Below, one piece after another: positions 1-7,344 of a stretch of 14,794 nt of DNA (positions within the stretch are counted from its first letter, which is position 1; each line of letters opens with the position of its first letter). A program made the position numbers and the translations under genes. The notes beneath the pieces are model-generated. The model did not search any database and was not told the origin of the DNA. It saw only the letters and a list, made by a program, of their open reading frames with translations. Origin of the DNA: Lachnospiraceae bacterium (GTDB taxonomy: Bacteria > Bacillota_A > Clostridia > Lachnospirales > Lachnospiraceae); NCBI GenBank assembly GCA_016291475.1, contig JAEEXJ010000081.1:1-14794 (forward strand), in the 5' to 3' direction.

Positions 1-212
1 CGGAGGAAAGAAACGTTCCGCTTTATTGCGGCGAATACGGCGTAATAGAGACCGCTACTCCCGAAGATACTTTGGGATGGTATGAGATGATCAGTGAGGC
101 TTTTAACAGATACAATATCGGAAGAGCTGCTTGGTCTTACAGAGAGATGAACTTCGGACTTGTTTCCCCTGAGCTCGATTCCGTCCGTGACAAACTGATC
201 AAACTCTTATAA
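1..212 (+). CDS. Glycoside hydrolase family 5-like protein (cellulase/endoglucanase type), C-terminal end only
   Basis: This is the last 69 codons of an open frame that enters from the left edge; the first whole codon is at base 3 and the TAA stop is at 210-212. The peptide contains VPLYCGEYGV near its start. This resembles the strand of GH5 (beta/alpha)8 barrels that carries the catalytic nucleophile Glu, as in the V-P-hydrophobic-G-E-[FY]-G pattern. A Trp-containing segment, GRAAWSYREMNFGLV, follows and fits the last barrel strand, where a Trp lines the sugar site. Nothing follows the barrel: no carbohydrate-binding module, dockerin or anchor lies at this C-terminus. The rest of the protein, including any signal peptide and the acid/base Glu, is outside the window, so secretion and exact substrate (beta-glucan, mannan or other) cannot be told. 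The gene has no obvious link to the nitrogen genes that follow. No clear U-tract terminator was seen right after the stop. Confidence 0.7.
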   Translation, partial: EERNVPLYCGEYGVIETATPEDTLGWYEMISEAFNRYNIGRAAWSYREMNFGLVSPELDSVRDKLIKLL

Positions 213-227
213 TTTTTCGGAAAAATA

Positions 228-256
228 TTGCAAAGAGTTTCGACATATATTATTCT
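228..256 (+). promoter_or_regulatory. Putative sigma-A promoter for the trpEG T-box leader
   Basis: TTGCAA (228-233) and TATTCT (251-256) are 17 bases apart in an AT-rich stretch. They would start transcription at about 262-264, just ahead of the first T-box helix. The match to the TTGACA/TATAAT consensus is moderate. The position, immediately before a T-box leader and after the stop of an unrelated gene, is the main support. Confidence 0.55.
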
Positions 257-274
257 GAATAAAACTTAATATAA

Positions 275-525
275 ACCGATGACGAAGAGGAGTAGCATCA
301 GATACTTGCTCAGAGAGAGTCCGGGGCGGTGTGATCCGGACAGTAAAGGCTTATGTGAATGGACTTCGGAGGGCATGGTGGAAATACCATGACGTAAGGC
401 ATACGTAAGTTGCCGGGGATATGAAGGTATCCCGCGAGAGCATGGGTCAAACCATGAAGCAGGGTGGCACCGCGAATATACAGATTCGTCCCTGACAGTA
501 TAACAATACTGTCAGGGATTTTTTT
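275..525 (+). promoter_or_regulatory. T-box riboswitch, tryptophan type, controlling trpEG
   Basis: The leader senses uncharged tRNA and lets transcription continue only when its amino acid is scarce. The conserved T-box core AGGGTGGCACCGCG lies at 461-474 and is followed by an intrinsic terminator (489-525). Stem I features are visible: the GATGACGAAGAGGAGTAGCA region near 279-298, the AGAGAGTCCGG segment and a GGTG-type distal loop. The triplet TGG at 360-362 sits in a GAA-TGG-AC context on the 3' side of stem I, where specifier codons are found. This reads as a Trp codon and fits the downstream anthranilate synthase genes. Smaller hairpins follow: CATGGT/ACCATG (374-379/386-391), GGGATA/TATCCC (416-421/428-433) and CATGG/CCATG (441-445/452-456). 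In the antiterminator, AGGG (461-464) can pair with CCCT (490-493), which removes the 5' arm of the terminator. Element type is near certain. The specifier was assigned by eye. Confidence 0.93.
489..525 (+). terminator. T-box intrinsic terminator of the trpEG leader
   Basis: A perfect 12-bp stem, TCCCTGACAGTA (489-500) with TACTGTCAGGGA (507-518), closes a 6-base loop and is followed by seven T residues (519-525). The CCCT at 490-493 is also the 3' side of the T-box antiterminator, so the two folds exclude each other. The ribosome-binding site of trpE starts about 20 bases after the T-run. Confidence 0.93.
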
Positions 526-558
526 ATGTGATGGCAAGGTGACAATGGAGGAAAGCAG

Positions 559-2007
559 ATGACTATAGAAGAACTGAAAGCATTTAAAGATTCGGGAAAG
601 TATGATATCGCACCGGTAAGCTGCGAGATGCTTTCCGATATGAGAACACCGATACAGGTTCTCAGAATACTTAAGAATGTATCGGATCATTGTTATCTTC
701 TGGAGTCGGCTAAGGATAATGACAACTGGGGCAGATATACTTTCCTAGGCTTTGATCCGAAACTTGAGATCACATGCCTTAATGGCAGGATGAAGATCGG
801 TGAAGATATATTTGATACGGACTGTCCAGAAAAGCATATAAGAGAGCTTCTTGCGCGTTACAGAAGTCCCAAGATCAGATCACTTCCTCCGTTTACCGGC
901 GGACTTGTGGGATACTTTGCATACGATTACATAAAGTATGCGGAGAAATCGCTGCATCTTACCGAAGATGATGAGGAGCAGTTCAATGATATAGATCTTA
1001 TGCTTTTTGATAAGGTCATTGCCTTCGATCATTTAAAACAGAAGATCATCATTATCGTAAATATTCATTTAAGTGATATTGATGCGGAATATGCAAGGGC
1101 TCAGGAAGAACTTGCTGGTCTTAAGGATCTTATTGAAAACGGTGAAATGTGCAAAGATATAACCGGTAAAGCTATCGGAGAATTTACACCTGTATTTGAT
1201 AAAGATGCGTATTGTGAAATGGTGGAAAAGGCAAAGCATCATATCGTAGAGGGGGACATTTTCCAGATAGTCTTATCCAATAAGCTCAGTGCTCCGTTTG
1301 AGGGATCTCTTCTTAATACATACAGAATGTTAAGGACCATCAATCCTTCTCCATATATGTTTTATTTCAGTTCAAACGATCTGGAACTTGCGGGAGCTTC
1401 ACCCGAGACACTTGTAAAGCTTCAGGACGGAGTTCTTCACACATTTCCTCTTGCCGGAACAAGGAAGCGCGGTAAGGATGAAGAGGAAGATAAGGAACTT
1501 GTCCGTGATCTTCTTGCAGATCCTAAGGAACTTGCAGAGCACAACATGCTGGTTGATCTTGGAAGAAATGATCTTGGAAGAATCTCGAAATTCGGAACCG
1601 TGGAAGTGGAGAGACTTCGCGAGGTTCAGTTCTTCTCACATGTAATGCATATCGGGTCTACCGTAAGAGGTGAGATCAGGGACGATGAGGATGCAATGTC
1701 TGCAATAGGAGCGGTCCTTCCTGCAGGCACATTGTCCGGTGCCCCCAAGATCAGAGCCTGTGAGCTGATAGATGAACTGGAAGGTAACAAGAGAGGTGTA
1801 TACGGAGGTGCCATCGGATACATTGACTTTACCGGAAATCTGGACACATGTATATCCATAAGACTTGCTTATAAGAAAAAAGGTAAAGTGTTCGTAAGAA
1901 GCGGAGCGGGAATAGTTGCGGATTCCGTTCCCGAATCGGAATTTACCGAATGCATTAACAAAGCATCTGCGGTTATTAAAGCCATCTCCATGGCTGAGGA
2001 GGTGTAA
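559..2007 (+). CDS. trpE: Anthranilate synthase component I (TrpE)
   Basis: TrpE makes anthranilate from chorismate, with ammonia supplied by TrpG, as the first committed step of tryptophan synthesis. The 482-residue length is normal for the family. The N-terminal domain carries LLES at 47-50, part of the tryptophan feedback site in this family, so end-product inhibition is likely retained. The chorismate-binding half shows EGDIFQIVLS (231-240), PSPYMFY (263-269), SPETL (281-285), FPLAGTRKRG (296-305), GRNDLGRI (335-342), LPAGTLSGAPK (387-397) and GGAIGYID (416-423). The PxGTLSGAPK signature and the LLES motif favour TrpE over the related PabB, and the tryptophan T-box upstream settles it. 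The ATG at 559 is preceded by GGAGG at 545-549. The gene overlaps the ribosome site of trpG at its 3' end, which points to coupled translation. Regulation is by the T-box leader and, by family knowledge, tryptophan inhibition. Confidence 0.96.
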   Translation: MTIEELKAFKDSGKYDIAPVSCEMLSDMRTPIQVLRILKNVSDHCYLLESAKDNDNWGRYTFLGFDPKLEITCLNGRMKIGEDIFDTDCPEKHIRELLARYRSPKIRSLPPFTGGLVGYFAYDYIKYAEKSLHLTEDDEEQFNDIDLMLFDKVIAFDHLKQKIIIIVNIHLSDIDAEYARAQEELAGLKDLIENGEMCKDITGKAIGEFTPVFDKDAYCEMVEKAKHHIVEGDIFQIVLSNKLSAPFEGSLLNTYRMLRTINPSPYMFYFSSNDLELAGASPETLVKLQDGVLHTFPLAGTRKRGKDEEEDKELVRDLLADPKELAEHNMLVDLGRNDLGRISKFGTVEVERLREVQFFSHVMHIGSTVRGEIRDDEDAMSAIGAVLPAGTLSGAPKIRACELIDELEGNKRGVYGGAIGYIDFTGNLDTCISIRLAYKKKGKVFVRSGAGIVADSVPESEFTECINKASAVIKAISMAEEV

Positions 2008-2008
2008 G

Positions 2009-2578
2009 ATGATCCTGCTTATAGATAATTACGACAGTTTTTCATATAATCTTTTCCAGCTTGTGGGCGAGATCAATCCCGACATTCGTGTCATAAGAAA
2101 TGATGCATATACGGTAGAAGAGATCAGGCAGATGAAGCCCTCCCATATAATCTTAAGTCCCGGTCCCGGAAGGCCGGAAGATGCGGGAGTATGCATTGAT
2201 GTGGTGAAGGAACTTTCCGGTGAGATTCCGATCCTCGGAGTATGTCTCGGACATCAGTCCATATGCGCGGCATTTGGTGCAGTCGTAACCTATGCCAAGA
2301 CTCTTATGCACGGAAAAAGCTCTGTGGTCACTCTTGATACAGACTCGGCGCTTTTCAAAGGTTTCGGTAAGAGCACCGAGGTAGCCAGATATCATTCCCT
2401 TGCTGCGGATGAAAATACAATGCCTGATTGTCTGAAAGTTACCGCACGTACGGATGACGGAGAAGTCATGGCGGTTGAGCACAAGGAATATAAGGTATAC
2501 GGCGTGCAGTTCCACCCGGAATCCATTCTTACCCCCGAAGGAAGAAAGATGCTCAGGAATTATCTTGAGGTAAAATAA
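2009..2578 (+). CDS. trpG: Anthranilate synthase component II, glutamine amidotransferase subunit (TrpG/PabA type)
   Basis: This class I glutamine amidotransferase hydrolyses glutamine and passes ammonia to TrpE. With the ATG at 2009 it has 189 residues, normal for a free-standing TrpG. It begins MILLIDNYDSFSYNL, the family's usual N-terminus. The oxyanion-loop motif SPGPG is at 50-54. The nucleophile is Cys79 in GVCLGHQ, the catalytic His169 and Glu171 lie in FHPES, and MHGK at 100-103 is also typical. The frame stays open upstream to 1916, but that extension lies inside trpE and adds 31 residues not found in the family. The ATG at 2009 is one base after the trpE stop, with a GAGGAGG site at 1996-2002 inside trpE. 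In many Firmicutes one such subunit serves both tryptophan and folate synthesis, so a dual TrpG/PabA role is possible. No other trp gene follows. The next gene is gltB, behind its own promoter. Confidence 0.94.
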   Translation: MILLIDNYDSFSYNLFQLVGEINPDIRVIRNDAYTVEEIRQMKPSHIILSPGPGRPEDAGVCIDVVKELSGEIPILGVCLGHQSICAAFGAVVTYAKTLMHGKSSVVTLDTDSALFKGFGKSTEVARYHSLAADENTMPDCLKVTARTDDGEVMAVEHKEYKVYGVQFHPESILTPEGRKMLRNYLEVK

Positions 2579-2635
2579 ATCAATCCGGTCTTGCACTGTG
2601 CACAATGTATCGCATTAAAGTAATAAAGTTTTTTA

Positions 2636-2664
2636 TTGACAAAACAGTTTTAAAAGTCTATTTT
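2636..2664 (+). promoter_or_regulatory. Putative sigma-A promoter of gltBD
   Basis: A perfect TTGACA (2636-2641), a 17-base spacer and TATTTT (2659-2664) predict a start near 2670-2672. The AGGCAAAGGCGTCT hairpin sequence begins at 2675. The glnN promoter has the same build (TTGACA-17-TAATTT) with the same element 11-12 bases beyond the -10 box. That repetition is good evidence that both promoters are real. Confidence 0.8.
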
Positions 2665-2672
2665 ATTGAGAA

Positions 2673-2690
2673 AGAGGCAAAGGCGTCTCT
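2673..2690 (+). promoter_or_regulatory. Putative ANTAR-binding antiterminator hairpin (P1) in the gltB leader
   Basis: AGAGGC (2673-2678) pairs with GTCTCT (2685-2690) to give a 6-bp stem including one G-U pair. The loop is the hexanucleotide AAAGGC (2679-2684). Loop A1 and G4 are the two positions I recall as conserved in RNA targets of ANTAR proteins. The hairpin sits within a few bases of the predicted transcript start. Its loop and 3' arm are also the 5' arm of the downstream terminator, so the two folds compete. The same stem-loop, with the identical hexaloop and the same GGC/GTC closing pairs, occurs ahead of glnN. Binding by the ANTAR protein encoded at 10130-10711 is inferred. Confidence 0.72.
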
Positions 2691-2730
2691 AATGTTTAAT
2701 GACATTAGAGGCGTCTTTTTCTTTTTTTTT
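2679..2730 (+). terminator. Intrinsic terminator in the gltB leader (attenuator; also the only terminator seen after trpEG)
   Basis: GGCGTCTCTAATGT (2682-2695) pairs with ACATTAGAGGCGTC (2702-2715) over 14 bp including two G-U pairs, with loop TTAATG. Three more A-U pairs (2679-2681 with 2716-2718) extend the stem. A long T-rich run, broken by one C, follows to 2730. It lies between the gltB promoter and the gltB start codon, so it must be overcome for gltB to be expressed. Its 5' arm overlaps the AAAGGC hairpin at 2673-2690. Since no other terminator was seen after trpG, it should also stop transcripts arriving from the trp promoter. Confidence 0.88.
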
Positions 2731-2798
2731 CGGTTGAAATGTATATCTGTCCCGGACAGGTATTTATCACTAAAGGCATTTGTTGAAAGGAAGAAGAC

Positions 2799-5700
2799 AT
2801 GGACAATAATCTTTCATATGACAGAGAACATGATGCGTGCGGTATAGGTGCGGTAGTCAAGATAGACGGAGTGCCTGAATATTCCGTTCTCGATGATGCA
2901 CTTACCATCGTTGAAAAACTCGAGCACAGAGCAGGTAAGGATGCCAGCGGCAAGGTCGGAGACGGCGTAGGTATCATGCTTCAGATCTCTCATTCTTTTT
3001 TCTCCGCAGCATTAAAGAAGGCGGGAATAAAGGTCGGTCATGCGGGAGAGTATGGTATCGGTATGTTTTTCCTTCCCCAGGATGAACTTAAGCGCACTTT
3101 CGCTAAGAGACTCTTTGAAGTGATCGCCGATAAAGAAGGCGCTTCCGTTATTGGATGGAGAGAAGTTCCCACCAATCCCTCCATACTCGGCGAGAGGGCT
3201 GTTGAATGTATGCCTTCAATCTGGCAGTGCGTGGTTGCAAAACCCGAGAATGTTAAGAAGGGAATAGATTTTGACAGGAAGCTTTATGTCATAAGAAGAG
3301 AGTTCGAGCAGTCTTCGGATGATACTTATATCTGCTCGCTTTCATCAAGAACCATAGTCTATAAGGGAATGTTCCTTGTTTCCCAGCTCAGACGTTTCTA
3401 TGACGATCTGCAGAGCGAGGAATATACAACAGCGGTTGCTCTTGTGCATTCCAGATTTTCTACCAATACACTTCCCAGCTGGGAGAGAGCTCATCCCTAC
3501 AGATTCATCGCACACAACGGTGAGATCAATACCATAAGAGGTAACGCCGACAGAATGCTTGCCCGTGAGGAGACCATGCACTCAGCTCTTCTCGAAGCGG
3601 AAAAGAGCAAGATCTATCCCGTTATCTCCGCGAGCGGTTCCGACTCCGCAATGCTGGATAACACTCTTGAATTCCTCTACATGAACGGAATGGATCTGCC
3701 TCTTGCAATGATGGCACTGATCCCCGAGCCTTGGAAGCATAACAGATTCATGAGTGAATCCAAGAAGGATTTCTATCACTACTATGCAACCATGATGGAG
3801 CCCTGGGACGGTCCTGCGGCAATCCTCTTTACCGACGGTGAACTCTTCGGGGCTACCCTTGACCGTAACGGACTTCGCCCTTCCAGATACTATGTCACCG
3901 ATGACAACAGGCTTATCCTTTCATCGGAAGTAGGCGTACTTGATATAGCTCCTGAGCACATAATTAAAAAATCAAGACTTACTCCCGGAAGAATGCTCCT
4001 TGTAGATATGCGTAAGAAGAGGATCATTTCCGATGAAGAGTGCAAGGAATTCTATGCTTCATCCAATCCTTACGGCGAGTGGCTTGATGCACATCTCATC
4101 AGACTTAAGGACCTGACAATTCCCAATCATCAGGTTCCCGTACACACCCAGTCAGAGAGAGACAGACTCTACAAAGTATTCGGATACAGCTATGAGGAAG
4201 TTAAGACATATATCCTTGAAGCTGCAAGAAACGGTGCGGAACCCACTGTATCAATGGGTCATGACGTACCTCTTGCTTCACTGTCCGATAATTACCCTCT
4301 GATGTACAGGTTCTTCCAGCAGCAGTTTGCGCAGGTTACCAATCCTCCCATCGACTCACTCAGAGAGAAGATCGTAACCGACACCACCGTTTACATCGGA
4401 TCCGATGGTGACCTTCTTAGTGAAAAGAGTGATAACTGTACCGTCCTCGAAGTCAACAATCCCGTTCTTACCGGTGTTGACGTGATGAAGATCCGTTCAA
4501 TGAAGCGCAAGGGCTTTAAGACCGAGACTATATCACTTCTTTACTACAAGCATACCTCCCTGTCCCGTGCTGTGGAGCAGCTTTATCTCTCCGTAGACCG
4601 TGCGGTATCACAGGGTGCAAATATCATAATCCTCTCCGACCGCGGAGTGGATGAAAACCACGTGCCTATTCCCGCTCTCCTTGCAGTATCCGCAGTTGAG
4701 CAGCACCTGGTTCACACCAAAAAGAGAACTGCTGTATCCATCATCCTCGAGACCGCTGAGGTAAGAGATGTACACCAGACCGCATGTATTCTCGGTTTCG
4801 GTGCACGTGCGGTAAATCCTTATCTGGCACACGAGTGTATCGGAGAACTCATTAACTTAGGACTTCTCGATAAGGATCTTCACACCGCCATCGATGATTT
4901 CGACAAGGCACTTTTGTCAGGCGTTGTTAAGATTGCGGCAAAGATGGGTATCTCTACCATCCAGTCATATCAGTCCGCAAGAATTTTCGAAGCCATCGGT
5001 CTCTCCGATGAGGTTATCAGAGATTACTTTGCGGGAGTTGCATCAAGAGTCGGTGGAATCGGAGTTAAGGAACTGGAAGAGGGAATCTCCTACAGACATG
5101 ACAGAGCATTCGATCCCATGGGACTTCCCGTTGACCCCGTACTCGACAGCATGGGCTATCACAACTTAAGAAGCGGAAAAGGCAAGGAAGATCATCTCTA
5201 TTCTCCCAAGGTCATCGTTCTTCTCCAGCAGGCAGTAAGAACCGGCGACTACGAGAAGTTCAAAGAGTATACCTCACTTGTTGACGATGCAAAGCATCCT
5301 CATACCTTAAGAGGACTTCTTGAATTCGTCCCTGCAGGTAAGAGCATAGATATAGATAAAGTAGAACCCGTAAGCGAGATCGTTAAGCGTTTCCAGGTGG
5401 GTGCAATGAGCTACGGTTCACTTTCAAGAGAAGCTCACGAGACCATCGCAACCGCAATGAACAGACTGGGCGGAAGATCAAATACCGGTGAAGGCGGAGA
5501 AGCTTCCGACAGATTCGGTACCGAGAGAAACTCTGCGGTTAAGCAGGTTGCATCCGGAAGGTTCGGTGTAACCGAAGAGTATCTGCTCAGTGCCAATGAG
5601 ATCCAGATCAAGATGGCACAGGGCGCCAAGCCCGGTGAAGGAGGAAACCTCCCTGCAGCCAAGGTGTACCCCTGGGTTGCCAAGACCAGATGTTCAACAC

Positions 5701-7328
5701 CCGGTGTACAGCTGATCTCCCCTCCTCCTCACCATGACATTTATTCCATCGAGGATCTGGCTCAGCTTATCTATGATCTTAAGAACGCTAACAGAAACGC
5801 GAGAATATCCGTAAAGCTTGTTTCGGAAGCAGGCGTAGGCACCATCGCATCCGGCGTTGCCAAGGCAGGTGCTCAGGTTGTACTTATCTCAGGTTATGAC
5901 GGGGGTACCGGTGCTGCTCCTTACAGTTCTGTACACGGCGCAGGTCTTCCCTGGGAGCTTGGTGTTGCAGAGACCCATCAGGCACTTATCGATAGCGGAC
6001 TTCGTTCAAGAGTAAGGATAGAGACAGACGGAAAACTCATGACGGGACGTGACGTTGCAATCGCTGCACTTCTCGGTGCGGAGGAATTCGGATTTGCAAC
6101 CGCTCCCCTTGTATCCTTAGGATGCATGATGATGAGAGTCTGCTCCAAAGATACCTGCCCCGTAGGTATCGCAACCCAGAACGAGATCCTCAGAAAGAGA
6201 TTTGCGGGAAAGCCCGAGCATGTTATGAACTTCATGACATTTGCTGCAATGCAGCTTCGTGAGATTATGGCATACCTTGGATTTAAGACCGTTGATGAGA
6301 TGATCGGCCGTACCGATTGTCTGAAAAAGAGAGAAAGCTTTGATCAGCCTCATGCACACACGATCTCTTTTGAGAGGGTGCTTAAGCCCGAATATGCTCA
6401 CATCACCGAGAACAGATTCGATCCCAAGCAGGCATATGATTTTGAACTTGAGAAGACTCTCGATGTAAATAAGCTCCTTCCCTGGTTTGAGAAAGCGTCC
6501 AAGACCAAGTCGGCTTCCTCCAAAGTATCCGTTAAGGTAAGCTCCACCGACAGAAGTATGGGAACAATCCTCGGATCCGAGATAGTTAAAAAGTACGGCG
6601 ACGGATGCAGCAAACTTGCAGAGGACAGATATGTAGTCGAGTGCGAAGGCGGCGGTGGCCAGTCCTTCGGAGCATTCATTCCTCACGGACTCACCATCAG
6701 GCTTAAAGGTGATGCCAACGACGGATTCGGTAAAGGTCTCTCCGGCGGAAAACTTGTAGTCACTCCTCCCGAGGAAAGCAAGTTTGAAGCTTCCGAGAAT
6801 ATCATTGTCGGTAATGTAGCTTTGTACGGAGCAACATCAGGTAAGGCTTATATCACAGGTGTTGCGGGTGAGAGATTCTGCGTAAGAAATTCCGGAGCAA
6901 CCGCTGTTGCGGAAGGATGCGGTGATCACGGCCTTGAGTACATGACAGGCGGAAGAGTCGTAATACTCGGAAGCACCGGTAAGAATTTTGCTGCAGGTAT
7001 GAGCGGCGGTATCGCTTATGTCCTTGATAAGGACCACAGCCTCTACCGCAGGATCAACAAGGACATGATCGAACTTGAAGAAGTATCCGAGAAGGTAGAC
7101 AGGGAAGAACTTAAATCCATCCTTGAAGATTACGTAAAGAGTACCGGTTCCAAACGCGGTAAAGAGATACTCGATAACTTTGATGAAGAGCTTCTTTGCT
7201 TCAAGAAGGTCATAGCAAGAGACTATCAGAGAATGATCAGGACCATAGCCAAGTATGAAGAGGAAGGCGCATCAAGAGAAAGAGCCGAACTCGAAGCATT
7301 CAAAGAAGTAACTAACAAAGCGGTTTAA
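2799..7328 (+). CDS. gltB: Glutamate synthase (NADPH) large subunit, GltB
   Basis: GltB makes two glutamates from glutamine and 2-oxoglutarate, using electrons delivered through GltD. The 1509 residues match the bacterial alpha subunit. The class II glutaminase domain begins with the nucleophile Cys14 in ACGIG, so a 13-residue propeptide (MDNNLSYDREHDA) is expected to be removed, as known for the family. HNGEINTIRGN near residue 240 belongs to the same domain. The FMN/2-oxoglutarate domain shows QGAKPGEGGNLP (about 941-952) and GYDGGTGAAP near 1032. The 3Fe-4S cluster cysteines are C1109, C1115 and C1120 in the C-x5-C-x4-C pattern. The last 250 or so residues form the Gly-rich beta-helix (GXGXG) domain. 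The ATG at 2799 has GAAAGGAAG upstream and places Cys14 correctly. The gene lies behind a promoter and a leader terminator, and 16 bases ahead of gltD. Control by the nearby ANTAR protein is inferred. Confidence 0.97.
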   Translation: MDNNLSYDREHDACGIGAVVKIDGVPEYSVLDDALTIVEKLEHRAGKDASGKVGDGVGIMLQISHSFFSAALKKAGIKVGHAGEYGIGMFFLPQDELKRTFAKRLFEVIADKEGASVIGWREVPTNPSILGERAVECMPSIWQCVVAKPENVKKGIDFDRKLYVIRREFEQSSDDTYICSLSSRTIVYKGMFLVSQLRRFYDDLQSEEYTTAVALVHSRFSTNTLPSWERAHPYRFIAHNGEINTIRGNADRMLAREETMHSALLEAEKSKIYPVISASGSDSAMLDNTLEFLYMNGMDLPLAMMALIPEPWKHNRFMSESKKDFYHYYATMMEPWDGPAAILFTDGELFGATLDRNGLRPSRYYVTDDNRLILSSEVGVLDIAPEHIIKKSRLTPGRMLLVDMRKKRIISDEECKEFYASSNPYGEWLDAHLIRLKDLTIPNHQVPVHTQSERDRLYKVFGYSYEEVKTYILEAARNGAEPTVSMGHDVPLASLSDNYPLMYRFFQQQFAQVTNPPIDSLREKIVTDTTVYIGSDGDLLSEKSDNCTVLEVNNPVLTGVDVMKIRSMKRKGFKTETISLLYYKHTSLSRAVEQLYLSVDRAVSQGANIIILSDRGVDENHVPIPALLAVSAVEQHLVHTKKRTAVSIILETAEVRDVHQTACILGFGARAVNPYLAHECIGELINLGLLDKDLHTAIDDFDKALLSGVVKIAAKMGISTIQSYQSARIFEAIGLSDEVIRDYFAGVASRVGGIGVKELEEGISYRHDRAFDPMGLPVDPVLDSMGYHNLRSGKGKEDHLYSPKVIVLLQQAVRTGDYEKFKEYTSLVDDAKHPHTLRGLLEFVPAGKSIDIDKVEPVSEIVKRFQVGAMSYGSLSREAHETIATAMNRLGGRSNTGEGGEASDRFGTERNSAVKQVASGRFGVTEEYLLSANEIQIKMAQGAKPGEGGNLPAAKVYPWVAKTRCSTPGVQLISPPPHHDIYSIEDLAQLIYDLKNANRNARISVKLVSEAGVGTIASGVAKAGAQVVLISGYDGGTGAAPYSSVHGAGLPWELGVAETHQALIDSGLRSRVRIETDGKLMTGRDVAIAALLGAEEFGFATAPLVSLGCMMMRVCSKDTCPVGIATQNEILRKRFAGKPEHVMNFMTFAAMQLREIMAYLGFKTVDEMIGRTDCLKKRESFDQPHAHTISFERVLKPEYAHITENRFDPKQAYDFELEKTLDVNKLLPWFEKASKTKSASSKVSVKVSSTDRSMGTILGSEIVKKYGDGCSKLAEDRYVVECEGGGGQSFGAFIPHGLTIRLKGDANDGFGKGLSGGKLVVTPPEESKFEASENIIVGNVALYGATSGKAYITGVAGERFCVRNSGATAVAEGCGDHGLEYMTGGRVVILGSTGKNFAAGMSGGIAYVLDKDHSLYRRINKDMIELEEVSEKVDREELKSILEDYVKSTGSKRGKEILDNFDEELLCFKKVIARDYQRMIRTIAKYEEEGASRERAELEAFKEVTNKAV

Positions 7329-7344
7329 AAGGCAGGGAAATAAA

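Noticed and set aside
310..690. Minus-strand frame across the T-box leader
   Set aside because: The region folds as a T-box with terminator on the + strand. The reverse frame runs from trpE into the leader and resembles nothing known.
1916..2008. Upstream extension of the trpG frame by 31 residues
   Set aside because: It lies inside trpE and has no family similarity. The ATG at 2009 has a strong ribosome site and gives the standard MILLIDNYDSFSYN start.
2605..2847. Open frame of 80 codons across the gltB leader
   Set aside because: It spans the promoter, terminator and start of gltB, translates the T-run as a string of Phe, and has no ribosome site.
6117..6686. 189-codon minus-strand frame inside gltB
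   Set aside because: It is a shadow frame over highly conserved gltB codons, including the 3Fe-4S motif, with no recognisable domain or upstream site.
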